Source: Gammaproteobacteria bacterium
Lineage (GTDB): Bacteria > Pseudomonadota > Gammaproteobacteria > Ga0077536
NCBI GenBank assembly: GCA_009692365.1
Contig: SHZJ01000002.1
Coordinates: forward strand, 1 to 52,691
Direction of reading: 5' to 3'
Length of the DNA: 52,691 bases
Part shown: one piece after another, positions 35,489 to 44,467 of the stretch
How the letters are laid out: each line of letters opens with the position of its first letter
Numbering within the stretch: the first letter of the stretch is position 1
The notes under the pieces: generated by a model
The model's input: only the letters and a program-made list of their open reading frames with translations
The model's database searches: none
What the model was told of the DNA's origin: nothing
Program-made: the position numbers and the translations under genes

Positions 35489-36397
35489 TTAACCCAGACC
35501 AAGCTTAGGCTTGACCCACGCCGCCAGTTTGCCAATGGCCTCGTCGGCTTCCGGCGCGCGACCCGCCATAAACTGAAACACGTGTTGCATTTCGGGGAAC
35601 ACCTCGCAGGTGCACTCCACCCCGGCCGCCTGCATGCGCGCGGCACCCCGCAGGGCGTCGTCTACCAGGGCTTCATAGCCGCCCACTTGGATGTAGGTGG
35701 GGGGGTAGCCGGTAAAATCGGCATGTAGCACATTGGCCAGCGGGTCCCGCGGCGAGGCGCCACCTAGAAACATCGCCGACATATTGAGCGACATCTCGCG
35801 CGACACTAGGCGTTCCACTTTGGCGTTGCGCTCGAAAGACGCACCGGTGGCCTCCATGTCGTACCACGGCGAGAGCGGCATTACCGCCGCCGGCAGCGGC
35901 AAACCGCGCTCGCGCAGCGCCAAGACCAGCGTGGTGCACAAATTACCGCCCGCCGAATCCCCCACGCTGGCGATATGACCGGGCTTGATGCCCTGCGCCA
36001 GTAGCCAGGCGTAGACTTTTACGCTTTCGTTTACCTGTGCCGGATGGGTTTGCTCGGGGGCGCGCTGGTAATCCACTATGAGCGCCCGACACCCTACCGC
36101 CTTGGCGATGTGAGCAAATAGTTTGCGGTGCGAGAAACGCGTGCCCGTGACGCAGCCGCCGCCGTGGAGCGCGATCAGCACGCGGTCCTCGGCGCAGCCA
36201 TGCGGGACCGCCCACAGGCAGGGCGTACCTTCCACGTTGACGTCCAGATAATCCACCTCACCCGGATCACTCGCGAGGTCGCCACATTTTTCGAGCATGT
36301 CGCGAAGTCCGTCCAAGGACATCCCGGGGTCGGCGGCTAAGGCGGCGAGGAAACTGTCAAATAGGTGATCGATTGCGGCGGCTTGCGGACTGGCCAT
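35489..36397 (-). CDS. Alpha/beta hydrolase, hormone-sensitive lipase family
   Basis: A 302-residue esterase. The oxyanion-hole motif HGGG is at residues 78-81 and the nucleophile Ser148 lies in GDSAGG, the family IV signature. Asp and His should be at about 247 (VDDAL) and 275 (MQHVFQF). GGGAG precedes the ATG at 36397; an upstream ATG at 36496 adds 33 unconserved residues. Family IV enzymes cleave short acyl esters or lactones, which would suit products of a Baeyer-Villiger enzyme, but the link to that gene is inference. Confidence 0.92.
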   Translation of the reverse strand: MASPQAAAIDHLFDSFLAALAADPGMSLDGLRDMLEKCGDLASDPGEVDYLDVNVEGTPCLWAVPHGCAEDRVLIALHGGGCVTGTRFSHRKLFAHIAKAVGCRALIVDYQRAPEQTHPAQVNESVKVYAWLLAQGIKPGHIASVGDSAGGNLCTTLVLALRERGLPLPAAVMPLSPWYDMEATGASFERNAKVERLVSREMSLNMSAMFLGGASPRDPLANVLHADFTGYPPTYIQVGGYEALVDDALRGAARMQAAGVECTCEVFPEMQHVFQFMAGRAPEADEAIGKLAAWVKPKLGLG

Positions 36398-36604
36398 GGT
36401 GCTCCCCTTGTCGGTTATTAGTGTTTTGTCAGCGCCGGAATGAAACGCGCTCGCAGGGCCTAATCTAGGCGCTCGCCGGCAGAATGTCTCGCGCACGCGG
36501 CGGGCCCCAAGGGGGGTCGGCGTCGGCGTTGACGCCGCGTCCTCGCGGGGCAGGGTTGTTCTTGCCCCGCGGGGGCGGGCCGGTGGTGTTTTGGTGCGCG
36601 CGCC

Positions 36605-37813
36605 CTAGGCCCGCGCGGCGCGCGTGGCCGCGGCCCAGTCGGCGAAGGCGTCCATGGCCATGGGCTTGGCAAAGTAATAGCCCTGCCCTAGGTCGCAGCC
36701 CATCGCCCGCAACCCCTCCGCTGCCACCCCATCCTCAATGCCTTCGGCTATCGATCGCATGCCCAAGGTCCGCGCCAGCGTCAAGGCAGATTTGACGATG
36801 TGATAGCTGCGTTCGGAACTCGCCATTTGTTTGACGAAACTCATGTCGATTTTGATGCAGGAAAACGGCAGCGCCTGCAGATAGTCCAGACCGGCATAGC
36901 CGGTACCAAAATCGTCCAGCGCCACGCCGATGCCGATGGCCCGCAGTTGGGTCATCACCTCGGCGAGGTTCGCAAAACCACCCACGAGGCTGGTTTCTGT
37001 CAGTTCTACGTGCAACTCCTCCGGGGCCATGGCGTTGGCCATCAGCGCGGCGAGGATCGACTCCACGATGCCTAATGTGCACAGTTCGGGGGCCGCAAAA
37101 TTAATGCTGAGAAACGGTCGGGCCGTGGCGCTGGCGTCGCAGAATTCACGCATCCGGGTCCAGTCGGCGGTCGCCTGCAGTAACACCCAGCGCCCAATCT
37201 CATGGATAAGCCCGGTTTTTTCCGCCAGCGGAATGAACTCCGCCGGACTCGCGGCGCCTTCGGTGGGGTGACGCCAGCGCACCAACGCTTCCACCCCAGC
37301 GATGCGCGCATCGTTCAAATCCAGGAGCGGTTGGTAGGCCAGCGTCAATTGTCCGGTGCGGATGGCTAGCGCTAAATCACTGCTGAGCGACAGGGTTCGC
37401 AGGGCCGCAGCTTCCATGTCCACTCGGTGGTTGGCCTGAGCGTCGTCTTGCTCGGCGTTTGATTCAGGCGCTGGGCCTTGGGCGTAACGGAAGCGCGCCA
37501 GCAGCAGATGCACCAGATGCTGCACCACGGGGTCGGACGCTTGCAGCAGGCTCTCCACCTGCTGGCGTTCGATGCGGAGCAGTCGGGTTGGCAGGAGGGT
37601 GCGGACCGTGGCCGTGCGCCGCTCACGGTCGAGCAGCGCCACTTCGCCAAACATGCCGCCGGCGGCCAGCACGGCGATGCGTTCCCAGCCACGCCCCCGC
37701 GCGCGCAACACCTCGACGCAGCCGTCCTCGACGACGTAAGCAGAATTCCCAAACTCGCCGGCGGTGAAAACGCTGGTGTGCGCAGGCAGTGTTTGGCGGG
37801 AAAATGTGTGCAT
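36605..37813 (-). CDS. cNMP-binding domain fused to EAL phosphodiesterase
   Basis: A 402-residue signalling protein. Residues 1-110 form a cyclic-nucleotide-binding fold (FTAGEFGNSAYVVEDG, GGMFGEVALLDRERRTATV). Residues 150-395 form an EAL domain with EAL at 175-177, LTETS, DDFGTGYAGLDYL, KIDMSFVK, EGIED and QGYYFAKP, so the catalytic set looks complete. EAL enzymes cleave cyclic di-GMP. The combination would let cAMP or another nucleotide control cyclic-di-GMP breakdown, though no ligand is proven. GGGAGGG seven bases before the ATG supports the start. Confidence 0.93.
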   Translation of the reverse strand: MHTFSRQTLPAHTSVFTAGEFGNSAYVVEDGCVEVLRARGRGWERIAVLAAGGMFGEVALLDRERRTATVRTLLPTRLLRIERQQVESLLQASDPVVQHLVHLLLARFRYAQGPAPESNAEQDDAQANHRVDMEAAALRTLSLSSDLALAIRTGQLTLAYQPLLDLNDARIAGVEALVRWRHPTEGAASPAEFIPLAEKTGLIHEIGRWVLLQATADWTRMREFCDASATARPFLSINFAAPELCTLGIVESILAALMANAMAPEELHVELTETSLVGGFANLAEVMTQLRAIGIGVALDDFGTGYAGLDYLQALPFSCIKIDMSFVKQMASSERSYHIVKSALTLARTLGMRSIAEGIEDGVAAEGLRAMGCDLGQGYYFAKPMAMDAFADWAAATRAARA

Positions 37814-37909
37814 ATTGAAACCCTCCCGGTAGCCGCAGCGCCCTGATCTTGCGGGCTTTGTCGGCTACGGGTCAAGCCGCACTAAGGCCTGGCTCCGCAG
37901 TCTCTACCT

Positions 37910-38422
37910 TCACCAGCCGGCGCTGCCCGCGCGCCCTTTGCAGGGACCCACGATCTCCGCGGTGATCCAGCCGCCATAAAAGCCGCCCGCCTGCGGCTGG
38001 ACCCCCTCGCCGTCGACAAAACAGGCGACCCGCCCGGGATAGAACCCATAGTAGCCGCGCAGGGCGGCGTAGCGCGGCGCAGGCGCTGGATAAGACCACG
38101 CGACCACCGTCCAAACGCCCGCCAGCAGCACGGAGAAATAGGCGGCCGCGCCCTTCCACTCGCAAACCGAGCGCCCTTCCGCGGCGCGCAGCCGGGTGAG
38201 ATCGATATCCTGCGGCGGCAGATAAAAACTGGGCGGGCTAGCGGTTTCCAGTAGCCGCAGCGCGCGCGTGGTGGTGGCGATGACCACCCCATCGGCGATG
38301 ACTTCGACCCGGCGTGCGTCCGGCGCCAGGCGCGGCGGTCGGGGGTAATCCCAGACCGATTCTTGCCCCGGCGCCGGGGCCAAGGCGAAGGGCGGCCGTT
38401 CGCTGCCGCTATAAACCCACAT
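37910..38422 (-). CDS. DUF427 protein
   Basis: A 170-residue protein with a DUF427 domain: RRVEVIADGVVIATTTRALRLLET in the middle and YPAPAPRYAALRGYYGFYPGRV near the end. The family is widespread and of unknown function. ATG at 38422 is one base after the msbA stop (TGAGATG), so it is translated with msbA. The relation to lipid export is unknown. Confidence 0.8.
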   Translation of the reverse strand: MWVYSGSERPPFALAPAPGQESVWDYPRPPRLAPDARRVEVIADGVVIATTTRALRLLETASPPSFYLPPQDIDLTRLRAAEGRSVCEWKGAAAYFSVLLAGVWTVVAWSYPAPAPRYAALRGYYGFYPGRVACFVDGEGVQPQAGGFYGGWITAEIVGPCKGRAGSAGW

Positions 38423-38423
38423 C

Positions 38424-40190
38424 TCAAGCAACGCCTTCGGCGAGGGCAAGATCGCCACGCTCGCGCTGCAAACTATGCAGCCGGGCATACGCGCCCCCGC
38501 GCTCGAGCAGCGCTGCGTGCGTGCCCTCTTCCACGATCCGACCCTGTTCGATGACCACGATGCGGTCGCAGGCTTCGATGGTGGAGAGCCGGTGCGCCAC
38601 GATAAGGCAGGTGCGCCCTTGGCGTAGCACGCCCAGAGCCTGCTGGATGCGCCGCTCGGATTGCGCGTCCAGCGCGGAGGTGGCCTCATCGAGGATGAGA
38701 ATGGGGGCGTCTTTGAGCAGTGCGCGGGCGATCGCCAAGCGTTGCCGCTGCCCCCCCGACAGGCGCAGCCCGTCATCGCCAATCAGCGTATCGAAGCCCT
38801 CGGGCAAGCTGCGCACAAACTCGCTGACGAAGGCCGCATCCGCCGCCGCCTCGATTTGTTGGCCCGAGTGTTCTCGCAGCGCGCCATAGGCGATGTTGTT
38901 CTGTACCGTATCGTTGAAGAGCACCACATGCTGCCCGACATAGGCGATGGCGGCGCGCAGCGACGTGAGGTTCAGGTCGTCTAGCGTATGCCCGTCAATC
39001 AGTATTCGACCCGTCTGGGGCACGTAAAAACGTGGCACGAGATTCACTAAACTGGTCTTGCCACCCCCCGACGGGCCGACCAGCGCCACCGACTCGCCGG
39101 CTCGAATGGTGAGGTTGATGTCCTCGAGGACGATGCGCTCGTCGTAGGCCAGCGTGACCCCCTCGAAGCAAATTTCGCCGCGCACCTGCGCGGGCAAAAC
39201 CCCACTGCCAGAGGCCTCCGGCGCTTCGTCGATGAGCGCAAAAATACTCTCGGCCGCCGCCAACCCGCGTTGGATGTATTCGTTGACGCTCGTCATGCGG
39301 CGAACCGGGGCGAGCAGCATGGCGGTCGCCGCCACGAACGAGACAAACTCACCGCGCGACAACGCGCCGGCGGCGGCCTCGCGCAGAGCAAACGCCATCA
39401 TAAGGCCCAAGCTCAGCGCGATAATGACCTGCAGTACGGGATCGGTGGCCGCCGCAGTCCCGATGACTTTCATCTGCAGCTTGCGGGCGTTATTAATGGC
39501 CCGCTGAAAACGCGCCGCCTCGTACTGTTCGCCGCCAAACACTTTGACATCGCGATGCCCGCCGATGGCTTCTTCGGCCACGATGGTCACCTCGCCCATG
39601 GTGTTCTGCAGCCGCCGACTGCTCGCCCGCAAGCGGGCCGAAACCCGTGCGATGAGCAACGCAATGGGTGGCCCCATGACGAGCAAAAACAAGGCCAAGC
39701 GCCAGTTCATGTAAAGCATGTACGCGATCAGCGCGAGCATCAGCACGGTGTCTTTGACGACGACCGTGACGCAATGGGTGGCCGCCTGCGCGACCTGGGC
39801 CACATCGAAAGCAAACCGTGAGAGCAACTCGCCCGCCGCCCGTTGGTCGAAAAACCGCGTCGGCAGCGCCAGCAGATTGCGAAACATCTGCGCGCGCAAG
39901 TCCATCATCACGTGTTGCGCCACCGACGCCACCCCGACGCTAGAAACATAGCCCAGCGCGCCGCGCAGCGCGAGCAAGGTCATCATCACCAGTGGGATAA
40001 AGAGAAAATGCAGGCTGCGATCGCTGCCAAATTCGTGGTCGACGAGGTAGCGCAGAAACGCCGGCAACACCCATTCCGTGGCGCCGAGCGCCACCATGCC
40101 CAGCAGCGACCATAAAAAAATAAGTCGATGGGGATAGGCGTAGGAGACAAGGCGCAGGTAGAGTCGGGCGCTGCCGGTCGCGGGGTGCAT
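38424..40190 (-). CDS. msbA: Lipid A export ABC transporter MsbA
   Basis: A 588-residue half-transporter. The first 320 residues hold six membrane helices; the ATPase domain has Walker A GPSGGGKT (about 370), signature LSGGQRQR (about 478), Walker B ILILDEAT and the H-loop VAHRLST. The length and order match MsbA, which flips lipid A core across the inner membrane. ATG at 40190 is chosen; a start at 40265 adds an unconserved segment. Other exporters of the family look alike, but the DUF427 coupling does not change the call. lpxK is not adjacent. It is divergent from the phosphoribulokinase gene. Confidence 0.9.
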   Translation of the reverse strand: MHPATGSARLYLRLVSYAYPHRLIFLWSLLGMVALGATEWVLPAFLRYLVDHEFGSDRSLHFLFIPLVMMTLLALRGALGYVSSVGVASVAQHVMMDLRAQMFRNLLALPTRFFDQRAAGELLSRFAFDVAQVAQAATHCVTVVVKDTVLMLALIAYMLYMNWRLALFLLVMGPPIALLIARVSARLRASSRRLQNTMGEVTIVAEEAIGGHRDVKVFGGEQYEAARFQRAINNARKLQMKVIGTAAATDPVLQVIIALSLGLMMAFALREAAAGALSRGEFVSFVAATAMLLAPVRRMTSVNEYIQRGLAAAESIFALIDEAPEASGSGVLPAQVRGEICFEGVTLAYDERIVLEDINLTIRAGESVALVGPSGGGKTSLVNLVPRFYVPQTGRILIDGHTLDDLNLTSLRAAIAYVGQHVVLFNDTVQNNIAYGALREHSGQQIEAAADAAFVSEFVRSLPEGFDTLIGDDGLRLSGGQRQRLAIARALLKDAPILILDEATSALDAQSERRIQQALGVLRQGRTCLIVAHRLSTIEACDRIVVIEQGRIVEEGTHAALLERGGAYARLHSLQRERGDLALAEGVA

Positions 40191-40313
40191 CGCGTTACTA
40201 TGCCCAAGGTAGGGCCGATTTGCATCCGCCGCGCCCGCGCAGTGACACTTGCCACGCACCCTCAAACTTGGCCGGTGCGCGCTATCGCGATCTTACCCAA
40301 AGGGTTTTCAGCC

Positions 40314-41195
40314 GTGAGTGTATTGCACCCCATCGTGGCGGTAACCGGCTCCTCGGGCGCCGGCACCAGCAGTGTGACGACCGCCTTTCAGCACATCTTC
40401 AAGCGGGAGGGTTTGGCGCCCGCGTGGATCGAGGGTGACAGCTTTCATCGTTACGACCGGGACACCATGGCCAGCGAAGTTGAAAGCGCCGCCCAGGCCG
40501 GTCGCACGCTGACCCATTTTGGTCCCGAAGGTAATTTATTTGACGCGCTCACGACGCTGTTCAGTGACTACGGGGCGCGGGGCGCGGGGCGGTCTCGTCA
40601 CTACGTGCATACGGCCGCTGACGCCCACCACTACGGCGCCGCGCCGGGCAGCTTCACGCGGTGGGAACCCCTGCCAACGGCCACCGATTTACTGTTCTAT
40701 GAGGGCCTGCACGGCGGGCTGGTCACCCCGGAATACAATCTGGCGCAGCACGTAGACCTACTGATCGGCGTAGTGCCGATTATCAATTTGGAGTGGATTC
40801 AGAAAATTCATCGCGACCATGCGGTGCGTGGTTACAGTCCAGAAACCGCCACCCAGATGATTTTGCGGCGCATGCCGGACTATGTGCACTACATCTGCCC
40901 GCAGTTCTCGCGCACCGACATCAATTTTCAGCGCATCCCGACCATCGACACGTCCAACCCGTTCACCGCCCTCGACATCCCCAGCAACGACGAAAGTCTG
41001 GTGGTTATCCATATCGCCAACCGGCAGAAAATCAGCCCCGATTTCCGGGCGTTGTTAGAGATGCTCCAGGGTTCGTTTATGTCGCGGCCCGATACTTTGG
41101 TGGTGCCGGCGGGTAAGAACGGGTTTGCCATGGAGCTTTTGCTAACCCCGGTCGTGGCACGCCTGAAAGAACAACGCAACCGGGCGCGGGGCTAG
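40314..41195 (+). CDS. prkB: Phosphoribulokinase (class I)
   Basis: A 293-residue kinase that makes ribulose 1,5-bisphosphate from ribulose 5-phosphate and ATP, the step before RuBisCO. The P-loop GSSGAGTS (12-19) has Thr where many kinases have Lys; this is the normal class I form, as in Rhodobacter. IEGDSFHRYDR, YEGLHGG, VPIINLEWIQKIHRD and PQFSRTDINFQR are family signatures. GTG at 40314 places VLHPIVAVTG at the N-terminus as in relatives. It is convergent with hemY: the stop codons overlap in CTAG. It lies away from any RuBisCO gene, about 33 kb from cbbQ/cbbO. Confidence 0.95.
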   Translation: MSVLHPIVAVTGSSGAGTSSVTTAFQHIFKREGLAPAWIEGDSFHRYDRDTMASEVESAAQAGRTLTHFGPEGNLFDALTTLFSDYGARGAGRSRHYVHTAADAHHYGAAPGSFTRWEPLPTATDLLFYEGLHGGLVTPEYNLAQHVDLLIGVVPIINLEWIQKIHRDHAVRGYSPETATQMILRRMPDYVHYICPQFSRTDINFQRIPTIDTSNPFTALDIPSNDESLVVIHIANRQKISPDFRALLEMLQGSFMSRPDTLVVPAGKNGFAMELLLTPVVARLKEQRNRARG

Positions 41196-42433
41196 CCGCC
41201 AGCACCGCGGTTGGGCACCGCCTGCTCTAGCCTGCCCACCAGCGAGCCGCTGCGCCCCGCACCCTGGGGCGTCGCCGTGGCGCACTCCAGACCCAAAGCG
41301 CGTTGGCGTTGCGCCAGCGCGGGCTCACCTAGCCCGTCGCAAACTTCCGCCAGCAAGCGGTAACCGGCCGCGACGGGACGCAGCGCGAGACTCTCCTCGA
41401 GATAAGCACGCGCCTTCCCCCACAGCTGCTCGGTGGCGCACAACCGGCCCAGCGCGAGCAGCAACACCGGGTCGTCGCGGTGGTCGACCAGCCAGCGCTC
41501 GGCGCGCGCCAACGCGCCCTTCGCCGGCGCGCCCTGCAGCTCGCCGTACAGCGCCACCAGCCGCCCGTCCCACTGGGCGGCGAGCGCCTTGCGTAAGATT
41601 TCTTCCGCAAGCGCAGCGGCGTGGCCGTCGAGCAGCGCGCGCGCGTAGGCCGCCGCCACCGCGGGCACGGCGCGCGTGGTTTTTGGCAGGTCCGACCAGA
41701 GCCGACTGAGGCTGGCCACATCCGCCACGGCCGCCCCCAGACAACGCACCGCCACCTCGGCTTCCAGTACCGCAAGGCGCTCGGCCGGATACACTTTCCG
41801 CCGGCGCAATAGGGGCAGCAGCGCTTGCAACTCGGGGTGGCGAGCGAGCCGGTCGAGCACGCGATGGCGCAGCAGCAGCACCTGCCGCTGCTCGCCGTAG
41901 CGCGCCAGCAACGGCATCAGGGTTTGTTCGGCGGCGAGCGCATCATCGTCGTCGAGTTGCATTTCCGCGCGTCGCACACCGAGCGCCAGGGCGACTTCGC
42001 CGGTACCCTCACCGGCCAACGCCAACAACGTATCGCGCCGCCCACGGGCCTGCTGGGCGTGGGCGGCCTGCGCCGCGGCGAGGTAGTGCAGCGGGCTCCC
42101 CGTGCCCCGCCCGAGCTGGCGCTCGGCCCGTGCGTAATCGCCCACGGCCAGCGCGAGCAGGCCGCCCTCCAGACGCTGCAGGGCGTTCTGACGGTGCCTG
42201 CGGGCGCGCCAGCGGCGCAGGCGTGAGCGCAGGGTGAGCAGACGATAAACGCTGGTCAGCACCCAGCTCAACAGCAGCGCGCCCAGCGTCCCCGCGACCA
42301 CAAATAAGGCGAGACTCAGCCGGATAATTTGGCCGTCCACGCTGATGGCGACCACCCCCGGATGGGCGGAAATCAGCTGTCCGAGGCCCACTGCGCCGGC
42401 CAGCGCGGCGAGCAGCAGCAGCAGCAGTTTCAC
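41192..42433 (-). CDS. hemY: HemY, membrane TPR protein of the heme locus
   Basis: A 413-residue protein. Two N-terminal membrane helices (residues 1-22 and 38-62) precede a long helical TPR region. HemY is encoded with hemC, hemD and hemX in gammaproteobacteria and helps assemble or guide late heme enzymes; it is not protoporphyrinogen oxidase of the Bacillus type with the same name. GTG at 42433 overlaps the hemX stop by four bases (GTGA). Its own stop overlaps that of prkB. Confidence 0.92.
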   Translation of the reverse strand: MKLLLLLLAALAGAVGLGQLISAHPGVVAISVDGQIIRLSLALFVVAGTLGALLLSWVLTSVYRLLTLRSRLRRWRARRHRQNALQRLEGGLLALAVGDYARAERQLGRGTGSPLHYLAAAQAAHAQQARGRRDTLLALAGEGTGEVALALGVRRAEMQLDDDDALAAEQTLMPLLARYGEQRQVLLLRHRVLDRLARHPELQALLPLLRRRKVYPAERLAVLEAEVAVRCLGAAVADVASLSRLWSDLPKTTRAVPAVAAAYARALLDGHAAALAEEILRKALAAQWDGRLVALYGELQGAPAKGALARAERWLVDHRDDPVLLLALGRLCATEQLWGKARAYLEESLALRPVAAGYRLLAEVCDGLGEPALAQRQRALGLECATATPQGAGRSGSLVGRLEQAVPNRGAGG

Positions 42434-43647
42434 GGGGCGGCCGCCGCGCGGGCCGCGGCGAGCGCGGTGAGGCTGGCTTGCAGCGTGGGGATTGGGGGCG
42501 CGAGTTCCAGGTTAGCCAGCGCCTCTAGCCGGCGTTGGCAGGCGCTAACCTGCGGGTCCCCGGTGGCAAAGCCGGCCATTAACACCGCGCGCGCGGCCTC
42601 AATACCGGCCGTTCTGGCGGGGGCGTCACGGGCCAGCACCGCCAACTGCACCACCCCCAGTTCTACCGCCAACTGGCGCCGCAGAAGCGCCGCACCCAAG
42701 GGGTCCAGCAACGGGTCGAGCGCCGGGCCGGCGGGGCGAATCTCAACCAATTGCCGCAGATCGCCCCACATCGCCAGCAGCACGCCGCGCGCCGTGGGGG
42801 TCGCCGCCGGGACGGACGCCACCGGTGCCAGCGTGCCCCCAGCGAGCGGCCACTGCGCGCTGACGCGGGCGAAAACCGCGAGTTCCGCCGCCACTCCCGC
42901 TAAATCTGCGTCTTGAAAGGCGGCGAGGCGGGCCATGTCGGCGGCCAGCGCACCGGCGGCGCGCGGCGCCTGCACCGCGATGCGCGCTTGCGCCAGCCCC
43001 AGCGCGGCCGCGGCGCCGGCCACATCACGCGCCAGCAATAGGCGCTGCTCGGCCAGCGCCACCAGGGCCGTGGCTTCGGCCAGCGCAAGGGTATCGAACG
43101 CCAGAGGCACCGACTGGGGCTGGGCGTCGAGCGTGCGCGTCACGGCATCTAGCCGCGCGTCGAGGCTCGCGAGATGGGTCGCGAGCGCCGTCAGCGCGGG
43201 ATCAGGCACCGCCGGGAGCATGGCGGCAGGCACCGCCGGGAGCATGGCGGCAGGCACCGCCGGGAGCGTGGCGGCAGGCACCGCCGGGAGCATGGCGGCG
43301 GGCACCGCCGGGAGCGTGGCGGCGGGCACCGCCGGGAGCGTGGCGGCGGGCACCGCCGGGAGCGTGGCGGCGGGCACCGCCGGGAGCGTGGCGGCGGGCA
43401 CCGCCGGGAGCGTGGCGGCGGGCGGGGATGCCGCGTGCGCGGCCTGCTGGGCCTGAGCCAAACGGAGGAGGTCCTCACTGCGCGCGGCGCGCGCCGCCTG
43501 CTGCGCGTGCTCGCGTTGCCACAGCAGGGTCGCACCGGCGCCCGCAGCCAATAGCAGAACCACCGGCGAGACCCACCGCCACCAACGCCCCCGGCGCGCT
43601 GGGCTCGGTGCTGCGCCCGCGGCTACCGGCCGGGCGTCATTGTCCAT
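42430..43647 (-). CDS. hemX: HemX, membrane protein of the heme locus
   Basis: A 405-residue protein with one membrane helix (about residues 24-44), a coiled-coil-like segment, then a Pro-rich linker made of nine (T/M)LPAVPAA repeats (about residues 74-148), and a helical periplasmic domain. The position, topology and fold fit the HemX family, once called uroporphyrinogen methyltransferase-like, with no catalytic activity shown. The repeat linker is unusual. ATG at 43647 overlaps the end of hemD by eleven bases. Confidence 0.85.
   Translation of the reverse strand: MDNDARPVAAGAAPSPARRGRWWRWVSPVVLLLAAGAGATLLWQREHAQQAARAARSEDLLRLAQAQQAAHAASPPAATLPAVPAATLPAVPAATLPAVPAATLPAVPAATLPAVPAAMLPAVPAATLPAVPAAMLPAVPAAMLPAVPDPALTALATHLASLDARLDAVTRTLDAQPQSVPLAFDTLALAEATALVALAEQRLLLARDVAGAAAALGLAQARIAVQAPRAAGALAADMARLAAFQDADLAGVAAELAVFARVSAQWPLAGGTLAPVASVPAATPTARGVLLAMWGDLRQLVEIRPAGPALDPLLDPLGAALLRRQLAVELGVVQLAVLARDAPARTAGIEAARAVLMAGFATGDPQVSACQRRLEALANLELAPPIPTLQASLTALAAARAAAAP
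43206..43421. repeat. Nine 24-bp tandem repeats inside hemX
   Basis: The unit CACCGCCGGGAGCGTGGCGG plus a few bases recurs nine times with one or two changes; it encodes (T/M)LPAVPAA. High identity implies recent slippage, so the linker length probably varies between strains. Confidence 0.9.
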
Positions 43648-44443
43648 CCAAGGCCCACCGTTCTAGCGCCGCCACCAGATTAGCGTCGCCCGGGGCATGC
43701 ACCACCACGGGCGGCACGGTAAAGCCCAGGCGCTCGACTTCCTCGGCCGTGCGGGTGCCCGCCACCAGCAGCGGCAGGTCATAGAGCCGGTCAAGTTTTT
43801 CCTGCTCGATTTGGTCCGCCAGATTAGTCAGCGCTTCAGTGCTGGTGATAAGACCCACATCCAGCGTGGTGACGGCATGCGCTTTGAGCACACTCGCCAG
43901 GGGTTCGTGGGGCGCCGAGCGGGTATAAACCTCGCAATAGTCCACCACGGCGCCGCGCCCACGCAGCGTCTGCGCGAGCAGCTCCCGACCGCCCCCCCCG
44001 CGAACTACCAAGACGTTTTTGCCGCCAATTTCGCGCGCCGATAAGCCGGGCATCTTGAGCAGTCCCTCCGAATTAAACTCACCCCTAGGGGTATGCACCC
44101 GCGCCACGCCCAGCGCCAACAAACGCTCGGCGCTACCCCCACCCACCGCGTAGACCTCGCAGTGGGCCAAGGAATGGGGCGGCGCATTCAGCATCTCGAT
44201 GCCAAAGTCCGCGGCGTTGCGGCTCACGAAAATCACCGCCGCGTAGTGGGGCAAGCGCTGCCGCGCCGCGCGCAGGGTAGGACTGTCGGTTTGGCGTTGA
44301 ATGAGGATCATGGGCGCGAACACCGCCAGCCCGCCCCGTTGCTCGATGTCCGCAATGAGCGCGCGCGCCTGCTCTTCCGGGCGCGTGACCAGCACGCACA
44401 AACTAGCCAGCGTGCTGGCGTGGGTGGGCGGGGATTTGCGCAT
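43637..44443 (-). CDS. hemD: Uroporphyrinogen-III synthase
   Basis: A 268-residue enzyme that closes and isomerises hydroxymethylbilane to uroporphyrinogen III. Sequence is weakly conserved in this family, but VLVTRPEEQARAL at the N-terminus, FVSRNAADFG, AVGGGSAERLLALG and the GLITSTEALTNL block, together with its place between hemC and hemX, identify it. The stop overlaps hemX by eleven bases; hemC ends 24 bases upstream. Confidence 0.94.
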   Translation of the reverse strand: MRKSPPTHASTLASLCVLVTRPEEQARALIADIEQRGGLAVFAPMILIQRQTDSPTLRAARQRLPHYAAVIFVSRNAADFGIEMLNAPPHSLAHCEVYAVGGGSAERLLALGVARVHTPRGEFNSEGLLKMPGLSAREIGGKNVLVVRGGGGRELLAQTLRGRGAVVDYCEVYTRSAPHEPLASVLKAHAVTTLDVGLITSTEALTNLADQIEQEKLDRLYDLPLLVAGTRTAEEVERLGFTVPPVVVHAPGDANLVAALERWALDGQ

Positions 44444-44467
44444 GCTCGCAGGCGGTCGCGTGGGATT

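Noticed and set aside
40335..40370. Defective P-loop in phosphoribulokinase
   Set aside because: Thr instead of Lys in GSSGAGTS is normal for class I phosphoribulokinases.
42935..43554. Ala/Gly- and Arg/His-rich frames antisense to hemX
   Set aside because: They are reverse-strand readings of the 24-bp repeat and have no independent support.
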